Below are positions 20,560 to 30,148 of a stretch of 64,000 nucleotides of DNA, one piece after another. Both the position numbers and the translations under genes were made by a program. The number at the start of each line of letters is the position of its first letter. Position 1 is the stretch's first letter. The DNA lies in contig NZ_SUKA01000006.1 of NCBI RefSeq assembly GCF_005049105.1, positions 186,001 to 250,000 on the forward strand, given 5' to 3'. Source of the stretch: Sphingobacterium alkalisoli. GTDB taxonomy: Bacteria > Bacteroidota > Bacteroidia > Sphingobacteriales > Sphingobacteriaceae. Under the pieces are notes generated by a model. It was given only the letters and a program-made list of their open reading frames with translations, ran no database searches and was not told where the DNA came from.

Positions 20560-22035
20560 ATGATTAGAAATATATATATAATACTTGCTTCCATAGTTGT
20601 TTTGGGAATAAGTTCTTGTAATGATTTTTTAGATCTCAAGCCGATGAGTTATCCTACGGATGAGAATTTTTGGCAAACAGAGGATGACGCCAATTCAGGA
20701 GTGGCGGCAGTTTATGCATTGATCCGGCAGACTCTTAACTATTCAGGAGGAATGACATATTACGCATATGGTGATTTTCCTTCGGATGAGTTTACCACTT
20801 CGGGAGGTGCACCGTGGATGTTTAATCATGTTATTGATATGAATTGGTCCGAACCCGTTGCTAGTTCAGATACGGGCAACCCTTTATTGCGCCTAAGAAG
20901 ATATGATGTTTTTTATAGGGCGATTGATCAGGCCAATAGAGTACTGAAGTACGTTCCTGAAATGCCAGTTTCTGCTTTTTCGAGCGAACAAGTACGTAAT
21001 CGTCTTATCGGCGAGGCTTATTTTTGCAGAGCTTTCCTGTATTTCTATATGTCCAGAATATGGGGAGGAGTTCCGTTGGTAACAGAAACTGTCCCCGTGG
21101 ACGAAGCGCAAGATATTGCAGCTACTGAATCAGAGGAAATATTGGATCAATGCCTACGGGATGTTACATCCGCGAAGCCCTTGTTGTCTTGGGAACGAGG
21201 TTCATCATCAAGTCGGGCTATAAGGGCAAATAAGACAGCTTTGTTTGCTCTTGAGGCTCATATTCATGCATGGAATCAGGATTATGCTTTATGTGCAGAA
21301 GCTGCCGATTCTGTGTTGACACATGGCGGTTTGGAGTACGTTGGGAGAGGAACAGCCTATAAGTCAATCTTTGTTGGGCAGTCTAATGAAGGGATTTTTG
21401 AAATATCTCAAAATGCAACCAACGAAGGGACAATAAGTGGTATAGGTATGAATACGCTTGTTGAACCTTATTTAAGAGGCAGAACAGGAAATCCCGGATT
21501 GATCATCTCACCAACCCATATCGAAAGTTTATATCAAGAAGATGACCTTCGCCTGAGGAATGCTTTCGATCTAGAAGCCAGCGAGACCTCTGTCGTTTGT
21601 ACTAAATATTCTAATGTTACTTATACCGACGAAACAGCGAATGCCTTGGCGATTTTTAAGAACAACATTGTGATATTTCGCTATTCTGATATTAAATTAT
21701 TGCATGCTGAAGCCTTGGCTGCAACGGAACGAGAGGCATCCGCGATTAGTATATTGAATGAGGTTCGTGATCAGGCTGGTATAGGAGTTTGGGACCAAGA
21801 TGGTGACCTGTTTGAAGAAATTATTGCAGAACGTGGACGCGAATTATTTCTCGAAGGGCATCGGTTTTATGATATGATTCGATTAGGTCGATTTAAAGGG
21901 AAGTTACTTTTTGGCAGTAAAATGACTTCTGCTCAGTTTAATTCCGGGAAATACTATTGGCCATTTGATCCCAGCTTGTTAAGTGTGAATAGACGCTTGA
22001 TACAAACCCCATTTTGGAGTACAGTGAATATGTAA
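20560..22035 (+). CDS. SusD/RagB-family surface lipoprotein
   Basis: This 491-residue lipoprotein has the lipobox GISSC near residue 20, followed by NDFLDLKPMSYPTDENFWQTEDD, the typical SusD opening. The C-terminal RagB/SusD signature, ERGRELFLEGHRFYDMIRLGRFKG, is present at about residues 424-447. It is the glycan-binding lid of the SusC transporter encoded 11 bp upstream. The helix-rich middle part carries tetratricopeptide-like repeats, as in the family. Ligand specificity cannot be inferred. Confidence 0.95.
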   Translation: MIRNIYIILASIVVLGISSCNDFLDLKPMSYPTDENFWQTEDDANSGVAAVYALIRQTLNYSGGMTYYAYGDFPSDEFTTSGGAPWMFNHVIDMNWSEPVASSDTGNPLLRLRRYDVFYRAIDQANRVLKYVPEMPVSAFSSEQVRNRLIGEAYFCRAFLYFYMSRIWGGVPLVTETVPVDEAQDIAATESEEILDQCLRDVTSAKPLLSWERGSSSSRAIRANKTALFALEAHIHAWNQDYALCAEAADSVLTHGGLEYVGRGTAYKSIFVGQSNEGIFEISQNATNEGTISGIGMNTLVEPYLRGRTGNPGLIISPTHIESLYQEDDLRLRNAFDLEASETSVVCTKYSNVTYTDETANALAIFKNNIVIFRYSDIKLLHAEALAATEREASAISILNEVRDQAGIGVWDQDGDLFEEIIAERGRELFLEGHRFYDMIRLGRFKGKLLFGSKMTSAQFNSGKYYWPFDPSLLSVNRRLIQTPFWSTVNM

Positions 22036-22059
22036 TTACGAAATTAAAAGAAAAAGAAA

Positions 22060-23199
22060 ATGAACAAATTATTCACCTTTATAACATTATCGATCCTAAG
22101 CGGCGTATTCTTGGGTTTGACGAGCTGTAGCAAAGCGGATTATCTTGTCGATGGAGGATTGCACAATGCGAAAGTGGACATGAGTACTTATGATTATCTA
22201 GCAGGACACCCTCAGGGTTTGTTTGATACATTGATCCATATTATTGATCATTTTGGTTTAAAAGAAGAAATTAATCAATCGGAAACTTTTTTCGCACCAA
22301 CTAACTACTCTATACGAAGGTATTACCAATCGAAATGGAATGAATTGAGAGCTGTTGACGAAAATGCAACCTTCTCTCTGGAACAAATGTTGGAAACAAT
22401 TCATGTCGATTCCTTAAAGGCTTATATCTATCCTACACAACGTTACGATTTATCCGTAGCAAGTACGACGTATTCCAGTATTACAAATGCAGGAAATTTG
22501 CCTGGTTTTGCCTGCCATAAGCAGTTACAGCCTGCGGGACAATGGTCATTTCAACCTATATATTATTTGTTTTATGTGAAAATCAGAGGAGAAGTGGACC
22601 AAGTAGGCGATGATGGAACCGTCATCACACCCGAAGACGACTTTGCGGATCTACGAGTACGCTGTCAAACACAGGGAATCGAAACCTCGACAGGTACTAT
22701 CATCAACGTATTGGCTAATAATCATCTTTTTATATCGGATTTTAATGAACCTAAGGAGTACGTCGAACCAGATTGGGGTACTGTCCTGGAATACGATATC
22801 GCGTTCCCATACGATGCTGGAGGTTATACAGGTGGATCTGTGGAAATTGACCGAGATGCACTAGCTGCTGCATTTGGGTTAACGGTTAATCAAGTCAGCA
22901 CCTTGTTTGGAAGTCAGGTTCTTTTCTATGGAACCAATAGTGACGGTACACTGGATCCGAATAGTACTGCGACCGCTCCGGGACATTGGTTTAACGTTGA
23001 AGGAAATGTAACCACATGGGGTGCTACTGCAGTATTGTTTTCAGAGTATAATGCATCTGCATTTTCATTTAATATTGGACAGTATCCAGGGCAAGCGGTG
23101 AAAGGGGAAGAATATGTCATTCGTCAATCTCTAGTATATAAGGACGATAATGACGATGAGACTCAAGTAACTTTCAGGTTTAACGTCACTATCGAATAG
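22060..23199 (+). CDS. Fasciclin-domain lipoprotein with C-terminal DUF4859 domain
   Basis: The protein has 379 residues with a lipoprotein signal ending in LTSCSK. Residues about 45-220 look like a fasciclin (FAS1) adhesion domain (DTLIHIIDHFGLKEEINQSE then TFFAPTNYSI). Residues about 245-379 form a DUF4859 domain (GSQVLFYGTNSDGTLDPN, GHWFNVEGNVTTWG, FNIGQYPGQ). The same domain ends the protein encoded at 24236-26092. Located 24 bp after susD, it is probably a surface glycan-binding component of the same system. Function is inferred from position; the domain names are from memory. Confidence 0.75.
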   Translation: MNKLFTFITLSILSGVFLGLTSCSKADYLVDGGLHNAKVDMSTYDYLAGHPQGLFDTLIHIIDHFGLKEEINQSETFFAPTNYSIRRYYQSKWNELRAVDENATFSLEQMLETIHVDSLKAYIYPTQRYDLSVASTTYSSITNAGNLPGFACHKQLQPAGQWSFQPIYYLFYVKIRGEVDQVGDDGTVITPEDDFADLRVRCQTQGIETSTGTIINVLANNHLFISDFNEPKEYVEPDWGTVLEYDIAFPYDAGGYTGGSVEIDRDALAAAFGLTVNQVSTLFGSQVLFYGTNSDGTLDPNSTATAPGHWFNVEGNVTTWGATAVLFSEYNASAFSFNIGQYPGQAVKGEEYVIRQSLVYKDDNDDETQVTFRFNVTIE

Positions 23200-23249
23200 G
23201 ACTGTTGATTTTATTCAGATTTTTAAATTATATCATAATATTGTTAATC

Positions 23250-24218
23250 ATGAAAAGAAACTATATAAATAAGTTGGGTATGGTATTGATAACGTTAATA
23301 CTAGGTGCATGTGCCAAAGTTGAAAATGGCTATATCAGTGACTATATTACGTACAATCTACGAACATTAGAAGCTGTTCAGGGCCAGGTTAATTATACCG
23401 GAGCGCTAGTCCTAGATGGTAGTACTGGACCTGTTAAAGTGAAACTGCTTTCTATCAGAGATAAGCAGACCGGCAGAGAGGCGACAGAATTCTTAGAGGA
23501 ATACGATGTGCCTACCTATCTTGCTGAGATTACCAGTGAGGATAACACATTGGAACGTCTTAATCAAAAGATCGCGATAGACCAGGTACCTGCTATTATG
23601 GTGAATGAGATAGGGGGACGGGTTGGGCTTACAAGAGCTACAACAAATATCGAAACGGGAATTTATACAATAGATGTCGAGGTAACTAATAACCGTGGAA
23701 CAAAAATAATCAATAATGCTTTGGATATAAAGCTGGTTCCAGCAACAACGCATACAATTGATTATCAAGCTATGACAACTTCAGATTTTGGGCTTGAAGA
23801 TAACTTTATTGATGCTGCACAGCATTTTGAAATTGAGGTAACCCGTGAAGCGACCGATGATAACAAAATAGTTTTTCGTTGGGTCGATAAAAATGGTGAT
23901 ACATTTAACCCTAGTGCTGGCGAAATTATTAAACGTGGTGATCGACCTACGTTTGCTCATTGGTCTCCCTATTTTGAAGAAGAGATTACCGATGATGCCA
24001 TATCCTATGAGTTTCCGCTTACTGGGCTCGATTATCCTGTTTTGAGGCAGGTCAATGTAGCTGGATCGACTTGGGCAGATGGAATTACCTACTACAGGGT
24101 TGTTGGATCGGCAACAGATATTGGTCGAAATGTCAACCCAGTAAGTACACTGAGATATCATCTTGGTGGCACTTATCATGTAACATATCATCTTAAAAAT
24201 GTTGTAAGGAAGTCTTAA
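23250..24218 (+). CDS. DUF5007-like surface lipoprotein
   Basis: I place the start at the ATG at 23250 rather than at 23205, because it directly precedes a lipoprotein signal sequence (MKRNYINKLGMVLITLILGACAK) with lipobox LGAC; this gives 322 residues. The rest is beta-rich with no catalytic motif. It resembles the DUF5007-type lipoproteins that accompany susCD operons, although this family call is from memory. Lying between two DUF4859 lipoproteins, it is likely an accessory surface component. Confidence 0.6.
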   Translation: MKRNYINKLGMVLITLILGACAKVENGYISDYITYNLRTLEAVQGQVNYTGALVLDGSTGPVKVKLLSIRDKQTGREATEFLEEYDVPTYLAEITSEDNTLERLNQKIAIDQVPAIMVNEIGGRVGLTRATTNIETGIYTIDVEVTNNRGTKIINNALDIKLVPATTHTIDYQAMTTSDFGLEDNFIDAAQHFEIEVTREATDDNKIVFRWVDKNGDTFNPSAGEIIKRGDRPTFAHWSPYFEEEITDDAISYEFPLTGLDYPVLRQVNVAGSTWADGITYYRVVGSATDIGRNVNPVSTLRYHLGGTYHVTYHLKNVVRKS

Positions 24219-24235
24219 TATTAATAGAAGCGGAT

Positions 24236-26092
24236 ATGGTATTACTAAAATATTTTAGAGGGGCGTCTTGCTTTTATATGGCTGCTGTCTTGTTTTTATT
24301 TTCTACTTCGTGTGAAAAGAAAGCGAATGCTCCTGAAGAGGAAGAAATATTGTTGGAAGAAGTCTTAGATACTTTAGCAATTTATAAACCTAAAGAATTC
24401 GAAGCGATGAACTTTGAAAATCCTCAAAGTACATGGTCAAATAAAAGAAGTCGACATTCGGAACATTTTGTGGTATACTGGGGGAAAGATTATGGAACAG
24501 CTGATCCAAATGCTTCTTCAGTACCAGAAGCCTATCGTGTAGATATAGATGATTTGCTGACAAAGGCGGAAGAATTTTACAAATTGAATGTTGAGACTCT
24601 AAGATTTGCCGAGCGAGGTGTTGATAAGTCAAATCTTGATAAGTACAAGATGATGATTTTTCTACACTATACAACAGATTGGATGGCTTACGGTGGTGGG
24701 TATGATGATGTTATTGGTGCATTGTGGATTAGTCCGAGTACATGCAAACCAGTCGGATCTACGATCGCTCATGAAATAGGGCATAGCTTTCAATATCAGG
24801 TACGCTGTGATCTTGGCGCTAATCACGGGTTTAGGTACGGCTTTGGAGGAAATGGGGGCAATGCCTTCTGGGAACAAACAGCACAGTGGCAAGCAATGCA
24901 AAGCTATCCTGCGGAAATATTCGAAACACATCATTTTCCTGTTTATACAGAAAATTATCATCGTCATCAATTTCATGAGTTGTATCGATATGCGAATTAT
25001 TTTGTGCATTATTATTGGGCAGACAAGTATGGTTTGGATATGATAGGCCGCTTATGGAGAGAGGCAACTTCACCAGAGGATCCGCTGCAAGCCTATATGC
25101 GATTGACCGCTATTAATAACCGACAACTAAACGATGAGATATACGATATGGCTGCTAAATATGCGACCTGGGATTTAGACGCACTACGTAGCCGAGGAAA
25201 AGAATACATTGGACGACATACCTATAAATTTGATGTACAGGCTGATGGAGGCCTTCGTGTTAGTTACGATCATTGTCCGGGTACTACGGGATATAATGTC
25301 GTCGCATTAGATGTGCCTGCTGCAGGTGAAGCCATTTCGATTGATTTTAAAGGATTGATTAACGCAAATGGTTTTAATACTATTTCCGATCCATCTAGAG
25401 CCGGTTGGCGTTATGGTCTTGTAGCGTTGTTAAATTCAGGGGAGCGTGTTTATAGCCCGATGTACGACAACAGAGAGGGTACCATATCTTTTGCTATTCC
25501 TGACCAATGCCAAAAATTGTTTTTCATTGTAAGCGGGGCGCCTACGTCCTATGCACTCCATGCATGGGACGAAAATGAAGATAATGATGAACAGTGGCCC
25601 TACGAGATCAAGGTTCACGGAACAAATGTTACAGGCTACGTTACTTTTGAGAATGATGATAAACCTCAGGACGTCACGTTTAATTTTGATGTGGATATTC
25701 CGTTTGATGCTACTGCTTATGGTGGAAAGAACATTTCTATAGATCAGACCGCATTGGCCAAAGCTTTTGTTTTACAACCGTCAGCTATTAGTAGCGCTAT
25801 TGGCAGTACGATTAAGTTTTATGGCGTGGAAAGTAGTGGATCTTTAAATGCAAATACTACGGCAAATGGTTTAGGTCATTGGTTTGGTGCAAATGGCAAT
25901 GTAATTGGCTGGGGATCTGATGCTCGAGTTTATTCGGAATTTAACCCTGCATCAATGATGTTTTTAGTAGGACAGTATCCTAACCAAACCACAGTAGGGG
26001 ATACGTTTAAGGTGAGCCAAGCTCTTGTGTATGAATACGAGTCGGGTAAGAGGGTACAGGCCACATTTGTCTTTAATATAACGATAGAATAA
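24236..26092 (+). CDS. DUF6055-type zinc metalloprotease lipoprotein with C-terminal DUF4859
   Basis: The 618-residue lipoprotein has a lipobox around FSTSC followed by an acidic spacer. The central domain carries the zinc motif HEIGH at residues 179-183 (AHEIGHSFQYQ), with later conserved tryptophan- and histidine-rich segments (EQTAQWQAMQ), consistent with a DUF6055-type gluzincin or metzincin-like peptidase. The C-terminal approximately 140 residues form a DUF4859 domain closely like that of the lipoprotein at 22060. It is the last gene of the susCD operon, 17 bp after the previous one, and is followed by a terminator. A surface protease in this operon suggests that the target is a glycoprotein rather than a pure polysaccharide; that is inference. 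Confidence 0.75.
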   Translation: MVLLKYFRGASCFYMAAVLFLFSTSCEKKANAPEEEEILLEEVLDTLAIYKPKEFEAMNFENPQSTWSNKRSRHSEHFVVYWGKDYGTADPNASSVPEAYRVDIDDLLTKAEEFYKLNVETLRFAERGVDKSNLDKYKMMIFLHYTTDWMAYGGGYDDVIGALWISPSTCKPVGSTIAHEIGHSFQYQVRCDLGANHGFRYGFGGNGGNAFWEQTAQWQAMQSYPAEIFETHHFPVYTENYHRHQFHELYRYANYFVHYYWADKYGLDMIGRLWREATSPEDPLQAYMRLTAINNRQLNDEIYDMAAKYATWDLDALRSRGKEYIGRHTYKFDVQADGGLRVSYDHCPGTTGYNVVALDVPAAGEAISIDFKGLINANGFNTISDPSRAGWRYGLVALLNSGERVYSPMYDNREGTISFAIPDQCQKLFFIVSGAPTSYALHAWDENEDNDEQWPYEIKVHGTNVTGYVTFENDDKPQDVTFNFDVDIPFDATAYGGKNISIDQTALAKAFVLQPSAISSAIGSTIKFYGVESSGSLNANTTANGLGHWFGANGNVIGWGSDARVYSEFNPASMMFLVGQYPNQTTVGDTFKVSQALVYEYESGKRVQATFVFNITIE

Positions 26093-26115
26093 TCTTATTT
26101 AGTTAGATTTCTTTT

Positions 26116-26148
26116 AAATCCTGTCAAATCAAAAGATTGACAGGATTT
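26116..26148 (+). terminator. Intrinsic terminator of the susCD operon
   Basis: A perfect 12-bp stem (AAATCCTGTCAA with TTGACAGGATTT) has a 9-base loop, 24 bp after the last stop codon. It also faces the convergent thioesterase gene and could act on both strands. Confidence 0.8.
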
Positions 26149-26187
26149 TGCTTTATGTGCGGTAGCCTTACATATACATGATTGTAT

Positions 26188-26628
26188 TTAAATTACTTCA
26201 ACATAATCCTCCGCTAACGGTAGCTTTTCGAGCATATGATGCCATTCCTCAGGTATATTTACTAATTTTCGATGTTCCAGATCTAACCAAGCACCATCTA
26301 CATTCACCACTGCCGCTTTCACGCCATCTTCCTTATACACTTCATGGCGGAAGGAGAAGCGTGCATTTTTTTTGTTAAACTTTGTCATCTCAATTTTTAC
26401 AGAAATACGTTCGTCTAACTTTACTTCACGCAAATAAATCAATTCTTCCCGAAATAAAATGGGGCCTATTTTGCGTTTTGCAAATTCATTTAATGATAAC
26501 CCCATTTTATTCAGCATATTGCTTCTGGCCTGCGCACAAAAATCGGCATAAGCAGAGTGACGCAGATGTCGGTTCGCATCTATCTGAGCCCAGATCACCT
26601 GACCCTCATAATATGTGTTATTTTTCAT
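26188..26628 (-). CDS. Acyl-CoA thioesterase (4-hydroxybenzoyl-CoA thioesterase-like hotdog)
   Basis: This 146-residue single hotdog-fold protein has the conserved N-terminal segment VIWAQIDANRHLRHSAYADF, where the 4HBT family usually has a catalytic Asp (D18 here), and a long helix after it. It is expected to hydrolyse acyl-CoA thioesters in the cytoplasm. It is a monocistronic gene, convergent with the susCD operon. The acyl group used cannot be predicted. Confidence 0.8.
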   Translation of the reverse strand: MKNNTYYEGQVIWAQIDANRHLRHSAYADFCAQARSNMLNKMGLSLNEFAKRKIGPILFREELIYLREVKLDERISVKIEMTKFNKKNARFSFRHEVYKEDGVKAAVVNVDGAWLDLEHRKLVNIPEEWHHMLEKLPLAEDYVEVI

Positions 26629-26957
26629 TCTTAAATCGCTTGTTGTTCAAATCTAACCAATAAAACTTTCATGAACAATATTTCCTAGTAATTGGAAACA
26701 AGACAAGATGATTCGATGATCGCTATACTACAGTTCATAAATGCCCGGAAATTTCTTTGTTTATACTGCTTGTACGTCATATTTGTCGTCTTCCTTGGGC
26801 GCTTTGGATATTTAAAGGGGTAAAATTCCGCCAAAAAGTTTTTGGGGGTACCCTTGATTTTGGCGGGATTTTACCCCCTCGGCGTCAGCGTCATGTAGTA
26901 TGTTTGTATCGTTGCAACAAGAGTAAAGTAAATGTTTTAAATTTAATTTTTTCAATT
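26629..26957 (+). other. Intergenic region with 20-bp inverted repeat before the HU-like gene
   Basis: This 329-bp region separates the divergent thioesterase and HU-like genes. It contains an inverted repeat with arms at 26817-26836 (GGGGTAAAATTCCGCCAAAA) and 26858-26877, one mismatch in 20, around a GGGTACCC palindrome. An upstream TTG-initiated extension of the HU-like frame crosses this hairpin and is not believed. No gene was seen. Confidence 0.6.
26817..26877. repeat. 20-bp inverted repeat in the leader of the HU-like gene
   Basis: The arms pair at 19 of 20 positions around a 21-base centre. The GC core (CCGCC) plus the flanking runs give a very stable stem about 80 bp upstream of the start codon. 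It could be a leader hairpin, a terminator remnant or a small inverted-repeat element. Confidence 0.75.
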
Positions 26958-27341
26958 ATGGCAATTAACTACAATGTCGTCGAAATCGGTAAACCGGGAG
27001 ATCTTACCGCTCCCAAAAAGTTTTATGCACGTCCGGTAACCGCGGGAGAAATCCTACTGGAAGATCTAGCTGCTGATATTTCACATGCTTCGTCCGTCAC
27101 CGAAGCCGATGTATATGCTGTGCTACAGAGCCTGGTACGGGAGATCCCGCGCAACATCTCACGAGGATATATCGTCCGCTTGGGCAATCTTGGCTCCTTT
27201 CGCCTGGGGTCGAATAGCACGGGCAACGATACAAGGGAAGAGGTCAATGCGGCCAATATCGTCCGTACACGTCTGCTTTTCCACGCCGGCAAGCAGCTAA
27301 AAACTACTTTATCGAATTTAACTTTTAAGAAAGTAGAGTAG
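26958..27341 (+). CDS. HU-family DNA-binding protein (histone-like, Bacteroidota type)
   Basis: I choose the ATG at 26958, which gives 127 residues (MAINYNVVEIGKPGDL). The C-terminal two thirds match the HU/IHF fold, with the beta-arm region GYIVRLGNLGSFRLG near residue 73. The extended N-terminus is typical of the variant HU-like family common in Bacteroidota. Role: nucleoid binding and DNA bending. It is monocistronic, with a hairpin leader upstream and a strong terminator downstream. The coding sequence is more GC-rich than its surroundings. Confidence 0.82.
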   Translation: MAINYNVVEIGKPGDLTAPKKFYARPVTAGEILLEDLAADISHASSVTEADVYAVLQSLVREIPRNISRGYIVRLGNLGSFRLGSNSTGNDTREEVNAANIVRTRLLFHAGKQLKTTLSNLTFKKVE

Positions 27342-27678
27342 TTCCGGATTTAGAATTACTGTTAGAAGCCTGCACCTTATTGGGTGCAGGTTTTTTTTGG
27401 ACCAAAAAAAGGTCAAAAACAACGGTGTTCGAAGAAAGAAACAGTTCGAATACTTTCCCAAGACTGTGGGAGAGTTTATAAAGTCTTCAAACGTTTTAAA
27501 AAAAGAATTCGATGAGTTTTAAAAACTCTTTTTGGTACTTAGTGCAGTTAGAGTAATTAACCATTGGTTAATCTGTTTAATCAAAAAATATATGTTTACG
27601 CCTTTTTCGTCCCTCTTGCAGGACCTTAAAAGTTGATTCTATACAGGAATAAGTGATTCCAAAAGGGGGATTTTACTT
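27342..27678. other. Intergenic region after the HU-like gene
   Basis: This holds the HU-like gene's terminator (27369-27398) and a second small hairpin (GAGTTT and AAACTC) with a T-run at 27514-27533. Otherwise I see no gene or repeat. The DUF819 gene converges on it from the right. Confidence 0.5.
27369..27398 (+). terminator. Intrinsic terminator of the HU-like gene
   Basis: The stem CCTGCACC/GGTGCAGG, with a short loop, is followed by eight T residues, 28 bp after the stop codon. Confidence 0.9.
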
Positions 27679-28944
27679 TTAAATGGATGAAACCAGTTGC
27701 ATCAGAAGTGCAGTTATCCAACCGGCATACGTCCCTATGGCGTAGCTAAATACGGATAATATAACCCCTACAGAAATAAGTGAGGGATGAAAAGCAGCCG
27801 AAGTTACAGTCGCCGAGGCAACTCCTCCAACATTTGCCATACTTCCAACGGCATAATAAAAGAAAGGAATCTTAAATAACTTACCGACTATTAAAAGTAA
27901 TAGTGCATGAAACGACATCCAGATAATTCCAACTATGAATAGTCCTGGGTTATCTAATATAGCAAGGATATCCATTTGCATTCCGATAGTCACGATAAGC
28001 ATATATAATAACACGGTACCTATTTTTGATGCTCCTGCATTTTCCAGTTTTTTGGCAGGCGTAAAAGAGAGAGAGATGCCGATTATAGTTGCAAAGAGAA
28101 CGAGCCAAAAAAAGCTATTGGTTAGCGAAAATTTCTCCAAATTAGGATAGTATTGCGTTATGTAGTCGGCAATGGGTTCTGCTAAAAATGTGGCTAGCCC
28201 GGTGCCACCAAAGGCCAAAGCAAGCATGATCATAAAATCCTTGGTTTCAGGCGTACGGTTATTCGCTTTTGCTTTTTCATCCATTTTGATCAACAACGCA
28301 TCGACATCTTTTGAATCGGCCTTGAAAAATTTGTCAAATTGTTTGGATTTACTTGCGCCATATAGTAAAAATGCCATCCAGATGTACGCTACAAATACGT
28401 CAACTGCAATAATGGAGGAAAATAGTTTTGGAGAGGGCTGGAGAATTTCCCGTAACGCAACTTGATTAGCACTTCCGCCGATCCACGACCCTGCTAAAGA
28501 ACCTAATCCACGCCACACCTCATCGGGTCCAGCTCCTCCTACCACTTCAGGCGCGACAAGTGTTGTGAGCCATACAGCCAGCGGACCACCGAGTACAATA
28601 CCGACTGTTCCTGTTATGAACATTAGTCCTGCACGCTTACGTAATGCCCACATTTCCTTTAAGTCCAAATTGATGATAAATAATATTAGGCAACTCGGTA
28701 AAAAGTAGCGGCTTCCAATACTTGTCAGTGCGGAATTCTCACCATCAAAAACATGAAAGGAATTCAAAATTCCCGGAAGAAAATAGCATAACAATAGAGG
28801 AGGGATAATATTGTAAAAGCCTTTGATATATTTGTTGGATAAACTTGATGTATAAAATACCAAACCCAAGATAGACATTAATATGCCCACTATAACTGCT
28901 GTATTGGTAATCAAGGAGCCGGCTGTAGAAATATCGTTTTGCAT
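27679..28944 (-). CDS. DUF819 family membrane protein
   Basis: This 421-residue polytopic protein has about twelve hydrophobic segments. The conserved stretches GSLAGSWIGGSANQVALRE (about residues 147-165) and GSMANVGGVASATVTSAAFHPSL near the C-terminus are typical of DUF819 (YjcL-like) transporters of unknown substrate. The glycine-rich repeats in the two halves resemble sodium-coupled carboxylate or amino-acid carriers, which is only a structural impression. It is monocistronic and divergent from the Gfo/Idh oxidoreductase. Confidence 0.8.
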   Translation of the reverse strand: MQNDISTAGSLITNTAVIVGILMSILGLVFYTSSLSNKYIKGFYNIIPPLLLCYFLPGILNSFHVFDGENSALTSIGSRYFLPSCLILFIINLDLKEMWALRKRAGLMFITGTVGIVLGGPLAVWLTTLVAPEVVGGAGPDEVWRGLGSLAGSWIGGSANQVALREILQPSPKLFSSIIAVDVFVAYIWMAFLLYGASKSKQFDKFFKADSKDVDALLIKMDEKAKANNRTPETKDFMIMLALAFGGTGLATFLAEPIADYITQYYPNLEKFSLTNSFFWLVLFATIIGISLSFTPAKKLENAGASKIGTVLLYMLIVTIGMQMDILAILDNPGLFIVGIIWMSFHALLLLIVGKLFKIPFFYYAVGSMANVGGVASATVTSAAFHPSLISVGVILSVFSYAIGTYAGWITALLMQLVSSI

Positions 28945-29071
28945 AATTTCTTTTTAAAATCCTGTGAATTTATATAATTATATTCATTATATCCACCCTT
29001 TTGTGCTAGATTATGCAATTTTGCTTGTTAAATACGGAACAAAATTGCAATTTTAGAATAACGAAATAGTT

Positions 29072-30145
29072 ATGATGGATAAAGTAAGAGTTCTAGTAGT
29101 AGGTTGTGGCAATATGGGCGCGTCACATGCAAAGGTATATCACGATCGGGAAGAATTTGAGATCGTTGGCTTCGTATCGCGAGGGAATAGTAAGATCGTA
29201 CTTAATGAAAAATTAAATGCTAACTATCCGCTATTTGATGATTTTGACAGCGCGTTACTTTTTACCAAGCCTGATGCGGTTTGTATATCGACCTATCCTG
29301 ATACGCATGAGCAGTACGCGATTCAATCTTTGGAAGCTGGAGCGCATGTTTTTATCGAAAAACCATTAGCCCATACTGTATTAGGCGCTCAGCGCGTAAT
29401 TGAAGTTGCTAATCGTGTAAATAAAAAATTAGTGATCGGTTATATCCTTCGGCATCATCCCTCTTGGACTCGTTTTATAGCCGAAGGAAGAAAATTGGGC
29501 ACACCGTTGGTATTCCGTATGAATCTCAATCAGCAAAGTCATGGCTATATGTGGGATGTGCATCGTAATTTGATGAAAAGCCTTAGTCCTATAGTTGATT
29601 GTGGTGTGCATTACATCGATGTAATGTGTCAGATGACGGATGCCAAACCGATACAAGTTTCGGCGATTGGCGCGCGGCTGACGAATGATATACCAAGGGA
29701 CAATTACAATTATGGACAATTACAGATTCGTTTTGATGATGGAAGCGTAGGTTGGTATGAGGCCGGATGGGGTCCGATGATCAGTGAAACAGCTTTTTTT
29801 ATCAAAGATGTCTTCGGGCCGAAAGGCTCTGTGTCTATCGTCGCCAACAATGCCAGCAAGCAGGGTAATTCGGATTCCATAGCCGCTCATACACAGACAG
29901 AATCAATACGCATACACCATGCTGATATAAATGAGAATAATGCATTCTTAAAATCAGATGAGTGGATAAATTTATTGGATGAGCCCGATCATCAGGAATT
30001 ATGTAACCGAGAACAGCTTTTCTTTTTGAAAGTAATTCAGGAAGATCTAGATCTTTCCAAATCCATGGAGGATGCATTGAATAGCTTGAAAATAGCTTTT
30101 GCATGTGATGAGTCGGTGAGATCCGGCGAGATGATCAAGCTCTAA
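29072..30145 (+). CDS. Gfo/Idh/MocA-family oxidoreductase
   Basis: The 357-residue protein has an N-terminal Rossmann motif VLVVGCGNMGASHAKVY (residues 8-24) and the family's catalytic-lysine motif HVFIEKPLAHT (EKP). The C-terminal domain includes VDCGVHYIDVMCQM, with the usual aspartate and histidine. It is an NAD(P)-dependent sugar or inositol dehydrogenase-like enzyme; the substrate is unknown. Translation could start at either of two adjacent ATG codons (29072 or 29075). Its stop codon is only 3 bp from that of the convergent OmpA-family gene, with no terminator between them. Confidence 0.85.
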   Translation: MMDKVRVLVVGCGNMGASHAKVYHDREEFEIVGFVSRGNSKIVLNEKLNANYPLFDDFDSALLFTKPDAVCISTYPDTHEQYAIQSLEAGAHVFIEKPLAHTVLGAQRVIEVANRVNKKLVIGYILRHHPSWTRFIAEGRKLGTPLVFRMNLNQQSHGYMWDVHRNLMKSLSPIVDCGVHYIDVMCQMTDAKPIQVSAIGARLTNDIPRDNYNYGQLQIRFDDGSVGWYEAGWGPMISETAFFIKDVFGPKGSVSIVANNASKQGNSDSIAAHTQTESIRIHHADINENNAFLKSDEWINLLDEPDHQELCNREQLFFLKVIQEDLDLSKSMEDALNSLKIAFACDESVRSGEMIKL

Positions 30146-30148
30146 CGA

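Noticed and set aside
26757..26957. A 67-codon N-terminal extension of the HU-like protein from TTG 26757
   Set aside because: It runs through the long inverted repeat and encodes nothing like the family. The ATG at 26958 gives the normal length.
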